A stretch of 64,000 nucleotides of DNA from an uncultured Pseudomonadales bacterium (GTDB taxonomy: Bacteria > Pseudomonadota > Gammaproteobacteria > Pseudomonadales > Azotimanducaceae), in the NCBI GenBank assembly GCA_958296195.1, contig OY282455.1:1550001-1614000 (forward strand), given 5' to 3'. The notes beneath the pieces were generated by a model. It did not search any database. It was not told where the DNA came from and saw nothing but the letters and a program-made list of their open reading frames with translations. Below, piece by piece: positions 19,674-32,020 of this stretch; position 1 is the first letter of the stretch; every line of letters starts with the position of its first letter. The position numbers and the translations under genes were made by a program.

Positions 19674-19973
19674 TTACACGATGATAGGCTCGCGGGCGAC
19701 GGGTGTATAGGGGCGTTTGCCTAGGGAGACCACTTTTGGCTCCACCTTGTCCGCCGGGCCGATGTCCATCAGCACGATGTGGTCCTCGTCGTGATGGATG
19801 ATCCTGTCTAGGTCGGCGATCAGTTCAGCGTGGCGCACCCGGCTCAATCGGCACTGGAAAACCGAAAGCTGCACCCATTCGCCGTACCCCCGCATGGTGC
19901 GGAAAACGGACCGCCACCGTTTTGCGTCGGCGATGTCGTAAACGACGAAATAGAGCCTCTCATCCGCTGGCAT
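19674..19973 (-). CDS. cas2: Cas2 endoribonuclease-fold adaptation protein
   Basis: About 99 residues from the ATG at 19973 (MPADERLYFVVYDIADAKRW). The frame extends upstream to 20027, but that leader matches nothing. YDIAD after the first beta-strand is the Cas2 metal-binding Asp region, and GYGEWVQLSVFQCRLS matches the following conserved strand and helix. Cas2 bridges two Cas1 dimers in the integrase complex that adds spacers. It lies directly next to the leader and downstream of the cas4-cas1 fusion in the same direction. Confidence 0.93.
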   Translation of the reverse strand: MPADERLYFVVYDIADAKRWRSVFRTMRGYGEWVQLSVFQCRLSRVRHAELIADLDRIIHHDEDHIVLMDIGPADKVEPKVVSLGKRPYTPVAREPIIV

Positions 19974-20082
19974 GGCTAACCCACCTGCCGGCGGCTGTCG
20001 GGCATCGGCCCCGAAGTCCCCGCCCAACTCCCATAGGCTGGCACAGTCCAGCTAGCTGTAAACGACAATAATTTCATTTTTT

Positions 20083-21819
20083 TCAGCGGGTTACAAAATT
20101 GGGATACTCCAGTACCTCGCCCAGCAGGAAGCGGCCAAGCAACCGCGCCTGCATCTCCAGAAGGCGGCGGTACTCAACCCGGTAGCCGAACAGGGGGTGG
20201 GTCACTTCTTGGGTTAGGCGGCGCTCGAAGGTGGCGATGAAGCGCTTGCGGCCGGAGTCGGTCAAGTTCACGCCTAGGGACGACTGAACGAAGTCCTTGG
20301 CCCGAACCTCCCCGTTGTTGATGGCGGTGACCACAACGGAATCGACAATCAGGGGGCGGAACGGCTCCATCATGTCCAAGGCCAGAGCAGGGCGCCCGTA
20401 GCGCGGTTGGTGAAAAAAGCCGCGGTAGGGGTCGAAGCCCGTTGCGGACAGCGCCACCAGAAACGCCCGCGTGAGCATGGCGTAGCCGAACGACAGCATG
20501 GCGTTCACCGGATCCGTGGGCGGACGACGGTTGCGGTTGTGCATTTGGAAGTCCGCCATTTCATCATTCGCTTTCAGCATATCCGTGAAGTGTTGGAAAT
20601 AGCGGGCCGCCGCCGCGCCCTCAATGCCAAGCAAGCGGTCTATCTCGCGTGCCCGCCCTGCGCGGAAAGCCAGCCGCTTCAGGTCCTTCAGAACGGCTTC
20701 CACATCGGTTTCGGACCGCCGATTCCGACGCAACAGTGTCCGGCAGTTGCGAATCTTCGCCTGCACCCAGCCCCGCGCCAACTTCAGACAGACTTGATCT
20801 TCAAAGGATCCTTTGTATTGCGCAGTGCGCAACTCCACATTAGCGTGGCCGGTGCCCATGCTGTGGCCAAGGAACCAGCCGCCGAAAGACTGCCATGTAA
20901 CGGGAATGTTGCGTCGCATCAGTTCGTGCAGCGTAGGCGTGGTGACGTAAACGTTGCCCATCAGCACCAGTTGGGAGGTTTCCGCCAGCCGCGCATGAAC
21001 CGGCTCCTCATCATCCTTGGTGATGACCAGCCGCTCCCCGTCCTTGGCCACCTTGCCGCGATGGGTTTGCACATACACCGGCAGGGCGCGGGTTTGCTGA
21101 ACGCTGATGGGGCGCACTTTATCCACCAAGGACCGCAGCACGTTGGTTTCATCCGGCAAGCAGATGCCCACTAAGGAGCAGCGCGTGCATTTGGGGCTGT
21201 CCTCAAGCGGCGGCGGAATCCGACCGCCTTCGACGACATCCCGCAGGACCTCCAAAGACTCGCGGGTCAGCGCCCGCAACTCTGCATCAAACGGAACCCG
21301 CACCCGTTCCCGCGAGCCGGCGAAGTACAGCACTCCAGCGGAGCATTTGTAGCCGTGCTCCTCCAGCAGCAAGCCTTGGGCGCATAGCTGCACCCGCTCT
21401 GGGTCGTATGCGTGGCGCGGCACATGGGGGCGCTTGCCGCGCTTGTAGTCCACTGGCGTGACCTCGCCGTTCTTGCTTTCGACCAGATCGATCTTCGCCA
21501 CAAGGTCCAGCTTCCTAGAGGAAAGCTCGACGGACTTCGCCCGCGACAACTCCTCGAAGTTCTCATCCGGTTCAGGAAGCGAGCCGCTTTGCACATCAAC
21601 GCGCCGATGGATGTGGCGGCCCTCCACGGTGTCGGCCGAATCGGCCCATTCCTTCTGTACCCACTCCAAATAGGCAAGACGCGGGCAGTAAACAAACTCA
21701 TTGAGGATGCGGGCCGGAATCAGGGGCGCATCTTCACGGCGCCGCCCCACCCGAAGAGGCAGGGCCGGCTGCATCGGTCCATCTTCCTCCGGCGCGGAAA
21801 AGTCATAAACGTTTGACAT
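20083..21819 (-). CDS. cas4-cas1: Cas4-Cas1 fusion protein
   Basis: About 578 residues from the ATG at 21819 (MSNVYDFSAPEEDG), which has AGGGG upstream. The N-terminal about 230 residues are Cas4: FVYCPRLAYLEW gives the first cluster Cys, KIDLVESKNGEVTPVDYKRG the Asp-(Asp/Glu)-x-Lys nuclease core, and CTRCSLVGIC the remaining three Cys of the Fe-S cluster. The rest is Cas1, with Glu in GIEGAAAARYFQHF, His in GFFHQPRYGRPALALD and the downstream acidic residue in MMEPFRP. Cas4 trims prespacers by PAM and Cas1 integrates them; the fusion is characteristic of type I-G (formerly I-U). It is separated from csb2 by about 2.9 kb of inserted genes. Confidence 0.95.
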   Translation of the reverse strand: MSNVYDFSAPEEDGPMQPALPLRVGRRREDAPLIPARILNEFVYCPRLAYLEWVQKEWADSADTVEGRHIHRRVDVQSGSLPEPDENFEELSRAKSVELSSRKLDLVAKIDLVESKNGEVTPVDYKRGKRPHVPRHAYDPERVQLCAQGLLLEEHGYKCSAGVLYFAGSRERVRVPFDAELRALTRESLEVLRDVVEGGRIPPPLEDSPKCTRCSLVGICLPDETNVLRSLVDKVRPISVQQTRALPVYVQTHRGKVAKDGERLVITKDDEEPVHARLAETSQLVLMGNVYVTTPTLHELMRRNIPVTWQSFGGWFLGHSMGTGHANVELRTAQYKGSFEDQVCLKLARGWVQAKIRNCRTLLRRNRRSETDVEAVLKDLKRLAFRAGRAREIDRLLGIEGAAAARYFQHFTDMLKANDEMADFQMHNRNRRPPTDPVNAMLSFGYAMLTRAFLVALSATGFDPYRGFFHQPRYGRPALALDMMEPFRPLIVDSVVVTAINNGEVRAKDFVQSSLGVNLTDSGRKRFIATFERRLTQEVTHPLFGYRVEYRRLLEMQARLLGRFLLGEVLEYPNFVTR

Positions 21820-22441
21820 CGTGACCCCTAAAGGGCTGTTCGATCTACCTATTGGAACAGATTTGCGGCTAGTGCGGGCCAATTTCGCACAAGCATTCTA
21901 GCAAAATCCGCTTTTCTGTGGGTCTGTGCGTCCTCCAACATGGGCATCATGGCCAAGTCCGACCCCGCCAACAAGCTCATCTTCTCCGATGACCGAACCG
22001 TCACCGACCTGCTGCGCGGCTTCGTAGCGGCGCAATGGCGGGATGAGCTGGATTTCGGCACTCTGCGCAAACGCTCGGCGGAGTTCATTGGGGAGGCGTT
22101 GCGCAAGCGGATAGGCGATATGGCCTGGACCGTTGAGTTCAAGTTGGACGAACCGCTTGACGACGGCGGGCAGCCATATTTGGCTGTGTTGCTGGAGTTC
22201 CAGTCCCGGGTGGACAGAAACATGGCTTGGCGGGTCTCCGAATACGCCCACTTGCTGCACCGGGAACTTCACCGCAGCGGAGTTTACCGACGGGAGGGGC
22301 GAATGCCCCCGGTTCTGCCAGTGGTCATTTACAACGGGAAGCGGCCTTGGCCCCGCTCCGCGGAGCGCCCCGCCCAATTTGTTAGGGCGTTGGGGAACGG
22401 TGGCATGCCCCGCACCATGTTGGGGCGTGCATACACGGTGC

Positions 22442-23793
22442 TGTTAGCAACATTTAGAAATGTCATCCTTTTTAACAAATGAAATGTCGTGTTTCATGGT
22501 GCGTTGGCGGGGGCCGATCGGCCCCCGCCAACGCAGCCGTTTCCGTTGACGGGTTCCCCGTTGGGGGCGTACTCGCCCAAGGTCATGTGGCCATGCCCGA
22601 CGCTGATGAAGCCGTTCAGGTGTCGGCGCACCGTCACCTTGGCCCCCGCGAACGACCGGACGCCCCGGATCCGGGCGACCTGCAGCGCCAGCCCGTCGAA
22701 CTGGACGCAGTTGTCCCGCCCGACCATGCGGGAGTGATGCTCGCACAGGATGTCGTCCACGACGCCCATCGAGAGGACGGGAGCGTAGGCGCTTCCCTGC
22801 TCGCGGGCGGGCCGCATGAACTCCGCGTTGTGCCTCGGCAGGAAGTCCGACGCCAGAAAGGCGTTCGCCTCGGCCATGTCCGCCACGCCCGCCAGCGCGA
22901 GCTCCTGCGGCAGCCGGCCCTGCAAGGTGCCGAACATGCGCTCCGAGCGCCCCCGGGCCTCCGGCGAGTAGGCCGGGATCATCTCGACGCCGAGCTGCGA
23001 CATGGCCCGCCCGAACTGCGTGGGGCGCCCCTTGTCCACCTTGCCGCCCGCCTCCGGCGTGAACCAGTAGTGGGACGCCCTGTCCGTGTACAGGGAGCAG
23101 AAGACGCCCTTTGAGGCGACCACCTCCCGAACGCCGCGGAAACTGCTCGCGGTCCCCTCCTCGCCAACAAGGAACATGGAGCAGCACTCGTTCGTGGCGT
23201 CGTCCATCGTGACCACCAAGTCCCACGTGCGCCCCGCAACCCACTCGTGCGAACTGGCGTCCTGATGCAGCATCATGCCGGGCAGGGGGGCGGGCTCCCT
23301 CCTGAGGCGATGCCCCGCCCTCCTCCTGCGGGGCGGAACCTCGCCCGCCTTCTGAAGGTGCAGCCGCACCCAGTTGTAGCTGCGCGTTCCGCCGACCGCC
23401 CTGTAGCGGGCGTGGTAGTGACGAACGTTCCAGCCGCGATGGCGGGCGCGGTAGTCGTTCACCATCGCCATCACCTCGTCCACCGGGGCGGCCCGGTGCG
23501 AGGCCTCCACGACCCGCCTGTCCTCCAGAGCCTCCATCCCCCCGTCCTCGTAGCGGTCAATCCAGCGCTGCAGAGTCCGAACGCTGACGCCCAGGGCCAG
23601 GGCCGCCTCCTCCTGGGTCATCGTCTTGCCCCTCCATCGGGCCAAGACCTCCTCGAACCGCATTCTCCGCACCTCGCGCCGAAACTCGCCCGCATCCATG
23701 CCGTAGCCCCATGCCTGAAAACACGGCGCGACAGTGGAGCAGAACACGACAGTTCATGTGTGAAAACACACGACACTTTATTTGTTCGTAACA
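22442..23793 (-). mobile_element. ISNCY/IS1202-like insertion sequence with 8-bp target duplication
   Basis: The ends are TGTTAGCAACA on the left and, reversed, TGTTACGAACA on the right, followed inwards by related subterminal motifs (ATGTCGTG/TGTCGTG). The 8-bp direct duplication CACGGTGC lies at 22434-22441 and 23794-23801. The element is 1352 bp and carries one transposase gene. Precise removal of the element and one repeat regenerates the Rpn coding frame. Related to the element at 33334-34849. Confidence 0.9.
22494..23747 (-). CDS. ISNCY-type DDE transposase
   Basis: Up to 417 residues; the conserved part starts near MDAGEFRREVRRMRFEEVLARW. An N-terminal helix-turn-helix (MTQEEAALALGVSVRTLQRW) is followed by an integrase core with Asp in WDLVVTMDDATNE, Asp in CSLYTDRASHYW, and Glu in SPEARGRSERMFGTLQGR. 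A C-terminal beta-rich region (LNGFISVGHGHMTLGEY) is typical of ISNCY/IS1202-like transposases. The gene looks intact and is close kin of the transposase at 33580-34761. Confidence 0.88.
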   Translation of the reverse strand: MFCSTVAPCFQAWGYGMDAGEFRREVRRMRFEEVLARWRGKTMTQEEAALALGVSVRTLQRWIDRYEDGGMEALEDRRVVEASHRAAPVDEVMAMVNDYRARHRGWNVRHYHARYRAVGGTRSYNWVRLHLQKAGEVPPRRRRAGHRLRREPAPLPGMMLHQDASSHEWVAGRTWDLVVTMDDATNECCSMFLVGEEGTASSFRGVREVVASKGVFCSLYTDRASHYWFTPEAGGKVDKGRPTQFGRAMSQLGVEMIPAYSPEARGRSERMFGTLQGRLPQELALAGVADMAEANAFLASDFLPRHNAEFMRPAREQGSAYAPVLSMGVVDDILCEHHSRMVGRDNCVQFDGLALQVARIRGVRSFAGAKVTVRRHLNGFISVGHGHMTLGEYAPNGEPVNGNGCVGGGRSAPANAP

Positions 23794-24474
23794 CACGGTG
23801 CTTGACGAGTCGGCCTGGTCAGGGGACTATGGCGGCTTGTTGCGCAGCCGCCTGCCCAGCGGCAACCGGATAACGACCTTGATTAGCTTGGAAACTGGCC
23901 GGCGGGAGGCGTTGGCCGGTTTGCTGGCAGCGGCGTTTGAACGGCACGGCGGCAACGATGAGGCTGGTGTGCGGGAGGGCTTCTACGCCCGTGTGGAGGA
24001 CCGGCTGCGGCGCTATGGCAGTGTAGGATTGCCGCCACTGGCCGAGTTGGAGCGAACCTTGGCGGAAAGACGAGGAGGCGAGATGGCGACATTGTTGGAT
24101 GCAAGCGTTAGGGCATGGCGGGATGAGTTGGTTGAGCAGGGTCAAGCGCAGGGCATTGAGCGAGGCATTGAGCGAGGCCGCGCCAACGAGCGGGCGCTTC
24201 TGTGTCGCTTGGCGGCCAGGCGATTCGGTGCGGAGACAGCGCAACGGCTGTCGGGTTTGCTGGAGAGCCTTAAGGCAGCGGAGGAGCTGGCAGTCGTGGG
24301 CGACTGGATTATGGACTGCGAAACCGGCGCCGATCTATTGGCGCGGGTTCGGCGGCGGTGAGGTGGAGAGGTATTGGAGCGCTGCACCATTGTGATTTGG
24401 GCGGCTTGGCCGCTGGCCGATGATCCGCAAGGACTGATCCTCCATCAAGGTTGTTCAGATGCTGCTGGAGCAGG

Positions 24475-24687
24475 ATGATGGAAGATGAGAAATGGATCCA
24501 AGCGGTTGAGCGTTGGCGAAAACTGCCCGCCGAGGAACGTAAGCGTCGCCATCTGGAAGCGATTCCTCGCCGTGTCGCCAACTCTATGGCCATGGAGGGT
24601 GAACCAGTGGATGAGGACTGGATTCGGGAACGTTTGGCCCATCTCATCAACGAGAACGAAGTTTCAACCCCTGATTCGGATTCCTGA
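24475..24687 (+). CDS. Small hypothetical protein downstream of the Rpn gene
   Basis: A 70-residue, highly charged helical protein (MMEDEKWIQAVERWRKLPAE ...), with GGAGCAGG directly before its two adjacent ATG codons. It has no membrane segment. The sequence reads as two or three helices with a conserved-looking middle (AIPRRVANSMAMEGEPVDED). It lies 113 bases after the Rpn gene, same strand, and ends just before the convergent csb2 gene. It could be a partner of the Rpn nuclease, but no similar gene follows the intact copy at 32021-33070. Confidence 0.5.
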   Translation: MMEDEKWIQAVERWRKLPAEERKRRHLEAIPRRVANSMAMEGEPVDEDWIRERLAHLINENEVSTPDSDS

Positions 24688-24761
24688 ATTAGTGTTTTTA
24701 GTAAGCTATTGTTTGTCGAGGCTGGTCACGGCAATGCACGGGCGCTAAGAAGTGGAAAAGA

Positions 24762-26966
24762 TCAGCAGCCGGCAAACAGTCCTCCACCTTTGTGCGAGGT
24801 GGCACCTATCAGTAGCGGGCCGTGTTGGGCGGTAGGGAAGGTGAGGCGCAGACGGCCGGTCAAACGGCCACGAGGCCCGCGGTTTGCAGCGAGGACTTTG
24901 ATGGCATCCGGTTTCAATTTGGGCCAGCCCCGTCGCATTAATTCCATAGTGACATCCGTCTTAAGCGCTTCCTCGTCACTGAGTCGCCGGCTGTGGCGCG
25001 TCACTTGATAATCCGTTACGCTTCCCCAAATTCGTGCGCTTGAGAACAGAGGATCCCTTTCCTCATGAAGCATGGTTGGAGCAACCGTTAGCCTACCAGC
25101 TGCGCCAGCCCGAAGAATATCCATGCCTTCAAGCGCCTGAACCGTCTGGCGATGATCCGCTGAAATCTCCTGCCAATCTACGCCGCTGCGGTGAAGGCGC
25201 GTAGGTGCGATATAGAGAAGGCGGCGGCGCGGCAGGTCGGCAACGACCGCGATGTGACGGTGGCGTCCATCGCGAAGTGGGGTGCCGTCTTCTTCGTGTC
25301 CAGTCGCGTAAGCAAGCAATTTCCCTCTGCGCCCTAGCTGAGTTTGCAACCGGGCCATCATGGCGCGGCGAGCGGCGGAGGCAACCGTAACGGCGTCGGC
25401 ATCGTCCGCCAATCCCCCAGTAATGGCAAAGGAGAGAACATCTCTGCGCATCTCTTCACATGGAAGCATCAAGCCGAGGCCGAGAAAGCGCCCATTACCC
25501 ACCACCAGCGGTCCGGTCACGGGTTCAGAAAAGGTGATTTTCGCGTGCCAAAGGGAATGCTTGGAGAAGCGTGTGCCGAAGGCAAAAAATTCCGCTCGAA
25601 CGCCACGATTGTCATAAGGCTCGCGTTGTACGCTTACGCTAGCAGACAGCGCGTCTATTCCGGCATGGCGCAACGCATGGTTTAGGGCGGCGGCGGCGCA
25701 AGTTTCTTCCGCAATTCGTTCAGCAGCCCCTTTCTCTTCTCCAGAACGAAGGCCAGGTTCTATCCGGCGACGGGGCGCTTCCGGCAAGGCAAGAGGCGTC
25801 ACACTGCGCCAATGCTGATCGGTGGCCTCAAAGCGCTTCGTCATGCGGTCGTCCTCAGTGCGCTGCAGTTCTCGGTAAATCACGCCATCCGTGTCCACCC
25901 AATCGACTTGAGCAAAGGCCCAAGCCAGATCGTCCGCGTTCAGGGGGCAAGATTGCGGCACATAAACGGCGACCCGACGAATCCCCATGTCGGCATGTTC
26001 ATGACCTACCGACGGAATTGGAACGATTTGCACACGCTTTGCCTTGTCCGCATCCTTTGCGTTGCGCCCGACTAGATAAATATCCACTTGTTCCGAAAGA
26101 CCAGGCAGATGGTCGCGCAAAAGATTGGCGGCTTTATCGCGTACGTCTTGGACTAATTTCACCGCGGTGTTCAGAGGCCGATTGGAAAACTCTCGTTGAG
26201 AGGCAGGATCTCTCAGATCGAACACAAACTGCTGCCTTGGGGCGTTGTAGGCAATTTTGGCCAGTGTCGGTTTGGGGGGCTGGACAAATACATAAGACCG
26301 TCGGCGATTATCTCCTGTGGGATGGAAGCGATTGCGCATGCCCTGAAAGCGCTCCAACAAACTGCTTCGCAACCCTGGACGAGGGCATAGTAACTCTCGA
26401 CCTGGACCACCTCCTTCCGAAGGCTTATACAGGATCCCGCCGTGCTCGGCCATTTGCCGCTTGGCGCTTTCCGAGTCTGTAACTTCCGCTTGTGCCCAAG
26501 CCATATCGACGCCCCGACCGAGTTGGTAGAGCCCATTTGCAGCGGCAGCTAGGGCGGTTGCCGCTTTGGCGTCTCCGTTGAAGAACCAGCAATAGAGAAT
26601 TGGCGTTCCATGGTCGAACAGGGTGGGCCGAATCGATTTTCCGATCCGTATTGCGGCAACTGCGTTGTCGATGTTTGGCGCCTTTCCCTTAGCCAGCTCT
26701 GCATCTAGGTCATTATTGGGAACATAGCTGGTAAAGGCTTGGCCCGGTGTTCCGTGCGGCGCGGCAATCACTGGCGGCGGAAGCTGCTCCAGCCAATCAA
26801 GCGCCGTCGCCGTTGCTTGGGGAACCGTTGCGCCTTGCGCTGACCCAGCCATAAGGGCTTGGAACAGGCGGGCCGGCGCAGGCGGCCACTCGGGCGCTTT
26901 GCGGTTATCTAGGCCGTGATAGCGGCCTTCATGGAAGCGCAACGTGAATATTAGGGCCCGCTCCAT
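24762..26966 (-). CDS. csb2: Csb2, Cas5-Cas6 fusion of type I-G
   Basis: 734 residues starting MERALIFTLRFHEGRYHGLD then PAPARLFQALMAG, the usual beginning of Csb2 (GSU0054-type, Cas5 with a Cas6-like C-terminal half). In this subtype the protein is thought both to cap the Cascade complex at the crRNA 5' end and to supply the crRNA-processing endonuclease, which fits the absence of a separate cas6 gene here. His residues that could serve Cas6-type cleavage occur in the C-terminal half (KHSLWHAKITF region, DGRHRHIAVV), but I cannot pick the catalytic one. It follows csb1 by 3 bases. Confidence 0.9.
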   Translation of the reverse strand: MERALIFTLRFHEGRYHGLDNRKAPEWPPAPARLFQALMAGSAQGATVPQATATALDWLEQLPPPVIAAPHGTPGQAFTSYVPNNDLDAELAKGKAPNIDNAVAAIRIGKSIRPTLFDHGTPILYCWFFNGDAKAATALAAAANGLYQLGRGVDMAWAQAEVTDSESAKRQMAEHGGILYKPSEGGGPGRELLCPRPGLRSSLLERFQGMRNRFHPTGDNRRRSYVFVQPPKPTLAKIAYNAPRQQFVFDLRDPASQREFSNRPLNTAVKLVQDVRDKAANLLRDHLPGLSEQVDIYLVGRNAKDADKAKRVQIVPIPSVGHEHADMGIRRVAVYVPQSCPLNADDLAWAFAQVDWVDTDGVIYRELQRTEDDRMTKRFEATDQHWRSVTPLALPEAPRRRIEPGLRSGEEKGAAERIAEETCAAAALNHALRHAGIDALSASVSVQREPYDNRGVRAEFFAFGTRFSKHSLWHAKITFSEPVTGPLVVGNGRFLGLGLMLPCEEMRRDVLSFAITGGLADDADAVTVASAARRAMMARLQTQLGRRGKLLAYATGHEEDGTPLRDGRHRHIAVVADLPRRRLLYIAPTRLHRSGVDWQEISADHRQTVQALEGMDILRAGAAGRLTVAPTMLHEERDPLFSSARIWGSVTDYQVTRHSRRLSDEEALKTDVTMELMRRGWPKLKPDAIKVLAANRGPRGRLTGRLRLTFPTAQHGPLLIGATSHKGGGLFAGC

Positions 26967-26969
26967 GGT

Positions 26970-28908
<1,939 letters not shown>

Positions 28909-28909
<1 letters not shown>

Positions 28910-31809
28910 CAGCCTTGTCCCTTTTCATCCACCATGAACATATCTTGCTGCTTCCCTAGAGCAATTGACGGCAGAGGGGGTTGAAGGAACTCCTTTTCTT
29001 GCTTCCATGACACCCTTTCAACGAGCGCTTTGGATGCCCTTTGGTCCGCGGCCCTTAACAAGGCTTCCCACCAAGCAAGCCCCCAAGGCCCCCATTGCCG
29101 TTGCAACCGGGCAAAGCGCAGAGCGATTTCATGGGCTCGTGCTGCAGCCGCAGTTGGTGGCAGCGAGTCACAGCCCTCCACGGAGATGGTCGGGCGGGCA
29201 TGGCCGTGGTGTGCGGCCATGAGATGGAGTGCCAAGTCGAATCGGGGATCGGATCGGTCTAGGCTCTCAAGACCGCTTTTCTCTGCGTCAAGCACCGATT
29301 GAAACTCGTGGCGATAGCCGTTCAGATGGTGTCGATTCACAGGGCCAGGCGTTTTCGCGTAAGGACCTCCACCTTTTCGGGGAGCGTTGAAGGCCCTCTG
29401 CCAGCGGGCTGCTTTCTTGCCGTCGTCATGACGGCAGGCGGCTGTCCGAAGCATTGCCCGATCTTCCTCGGGCAGGTCAAGCGCATCGGCTATCTGTGCG
29501 GCTTCCTCAGCGGCCCATTCTTGATGCTCCCTAAGGCTTTGCCAGATGGGTGCGATTGCACGGGCTTCTTCGTCGGCATCTGCATTGCGCCACTTTTCCA
29601 CCACAAGCCACTTAACGGCCTCACCTTCCGCTGAAAGGCAGCAGGGTATAGCCAACACCTCCTGCCAAGATTCCGGTTGAGATTTGTTGATTTCCTGCAC
29701 TTCTTCGTCCTTGGGCAATTGCTGGCTTCTAGCGCTTTCACTCAATACTTGAACTCGCATCGCTGGCTGCCTGCCGCCGTCAGTTTGCTCACCCTTGCCG
29801 ATATTGAGATTGCCCCAGTTGTCCTCGATCGTCAAAACGGCTTTGTCGTCGTCAACCAGCAAACCCTCATTCAATCCGCCTAATCGGGCATCCAGCACCA
29901 ACTTCTGTCCCTCAAGTTTCCGCAGCAGATCATCGGGTTTCCCGTCGTCTATTGAACGCAAGCTGAGATGTTCCGGCCTTTCGGCATGTCGGATTAGGAA
30001 AGCGACTGGCCCATCGAGAGTCAACGGCGGAAGGCTAGGTGCGGTCTCCTGCTGTTTTGTTGCTGCTACAAGAAGTTTACGAGCCCGCTTTCTCAGCCAA
30101 TCCCGAACCCGCCAAGCCTCTGTCTCAAGTAGCTCGGCCGCCTGCGGGGTCGCCACCTCGAAGAATGCCTCAACATCGCGGTCTGCCATGCGTTTCGGAT
30201 CGGTGGTAGCGTCCCAGCGTACGGGCAGGTGGCGGCGCCAAATCAGGGTGGTTTGTGGTTCTTCGTCCACCCAGCCGCGCAGCCACGGCCCAACCTCCGG
30301 CCGCCCGGTATGTTCCACCAGCGATGTCATCGCCCAAGCATCGACCAGCGGGCGGGTCAACTCGGGATGCAAAGGCAGGGGCGTGGTGGCTTTATCGAGT
30401 AGTTGGCCAGCGTCCGCATTCTCACGAAGGCCGATAAGCGCACCGGGACCGGCTTGATGGCCACCGCTGCCATCCAAAGGCAACTGCTCAAGTAAATTTC
30501 GTACCGCTTTATGGCGAGCTTTCGCGGCCTCGTCCTGGTTCTTGGTGTTTGGTGGTCCTTGATCCATTACCAGCACTTGCGCTACACCCTTGCCGCGGCG
30601 ATTGACGCGGCCAAGCCGCTGCACCATGCGCTCCCAAGGCACTAGGTCGCAAACCATGTGGTCGGCGTCAAGATCAACCCCCACCTCCCCGGCGGAGGTC
30701 GAAACCAAAAAGACAGATGCATTCGGACTGGTATCGGCATCTGCAATGAACCCGTGCTCCTTCAGGTGGTCAGCAGCCGCTTCGCGCTCATGGAACCGTC
30801 TTCCTCCGACAAACAGGATCACCGCTGGTTCAGGGGCTTCATCCTTGGCGTGTTTTCGGAGATGAACAGCAACTTGCTCTGCATCCTTCCTTTTGTCGCA
30901 ATAGATCAATATTCGGACCGGCTTCCCGGCTGCCTCCACCTGTTCGTGTGCTAGGCACCAAGCTCTTTTCGCCAAAACGATTGGCAATTCCACGGCACCG
31001 CTCAAGTTCTCAATCTGCAATGTCTTCGCGGCATTCAGCCTTGCACTCACGGTTTCATCGTTCAGATCAGCGTCGTTGATGGAAAATGCTTGCGCGGTTT
31101 CTGCGGCATTACCTAAAGTTGCCGACAGTGGCAATACCCGAAAGGGCGGTGGCACACTGGCACTGGCCCGTGAACCGGTGAAGCATCCCCTTGATGCCCC
31201 AGCGCTGCCCGTAGTTGATACTCGTTGCTCCTCTTCAATGGTTTTCAGGAGCCGCTCAAACGGGCGAGACAGGTGCGCCTCGTCCAGCAGCACCAAAGTA
31301 TCGCACCCCATCAGACCTGCCGCGTACGGCCGCATCTTCCGGGAGACGCCGTAACCCTCGAAAAGCAAGCGAGAACCCACCATATCCACAGTGCCGACTA
31401 TGATTGCCGAAGCAGCGGGGTCCGACAACCACTCCCGGTTGTCCCTATGCTGACCGCGCAAGGTGGAGATTGCCAACGGGCGGTCGCCGATCTTCAGCCC
31501 TGCCCGCACTTGCTCAAGATCTGAGCAGTCCTGCAGCGTCTTGCGGATTTTCTCAGCGAAATCCGTGGCCTGATCCACCACGGCACGGCGATCAACGACG
31601 TAAACCAAGCGACGGGGGAGCGATGCGCCAGCCGCCCGCGCCAGCAGCCAGATCCCCATTACGGACGTTTTGCCGAGACCAGTTGGAATGTCAACAGCAG
31701 GCGGCAGCTCGCACTCGCATAGTTGCTTGAACAAGCGGGCCTGCCAAGGAAAGGGGCTGTATCCAGTCAATGCCCGGAATGTTCTGTCGAATTCAATCAC
31801 TACCGCCAC
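28909..31809 (-). CDS. cas3: Cas3 helicase-nuclease with C-terminal HD domain
   Basis: 966 residues. An SF2 helicase core comes first: Walker A DIPTGLGKTS (about residues 40-49), Walker B/DEAH in TLVLLDEAHLSRPF (176-179), and motif VI region ERMVQRLGRVNRRGKG. The HD nuclease motif is at the C-terminus (CRHDDGKKAARW, about residue 792, with further His in HHLNGYRHEF and HLMAAHHGHARP). The HD-last order is the reverse of most type I Cas3 proteins and is known for type I-G. It unwinds and degrades target DNA recruited by Cascade. The start is uncertain: GTG at 31809 or the GTG three codons later. First gene of the interference operon. Confidence 0.95.
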
Positions 31810-32020
31810 GGCCTCGGTGCCCTCTCCTGTCTAAATCCTCTTGGGGATAGTAATCCAGTCCACTCTACCGGCCTCCCTAGTTCTTCAAGCCGTGGGAATC
31901 CCCAAGTGGCGTTGATAGTAAGACGGTTAACCAAGGGTAGCAATCCGTTTGCCAAAGGGCGGATCTCACACAAGCACTTCAGAGAACGCCGCTTTCCCCC
32001 GCCCCTAGCTGTCCCCCAAC

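Larger units (their letters stand above)
21940..24361 (+). pseudogene. Rpn-family nuclease/transposase gene split by an IS
   Basis: The 5' half (21940-22441) reads MGIMAKSDPANKLIFSDDRTV...LAVLLEFQSRVDRNMAWRV, the PD-(D/E)XK nuclease core of the Rpn family (recombination-promoting nucleases). The 3' half (23794-24361) reads LDESAWSGDYGGLL ... ERALLCRLAARRFGAETAQR, with a DUF4351-like helical C-terminus. An insertion sequence at 22442-23793, flanked by CACGGTGC, divides them. Removing the element and one copy of the duplication restores a frame that matches the intact relative at 32021-33070. It lies on the strand opposite to the cas genes and separates csb2 from cas4-cas1. Confidence 0.88.
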
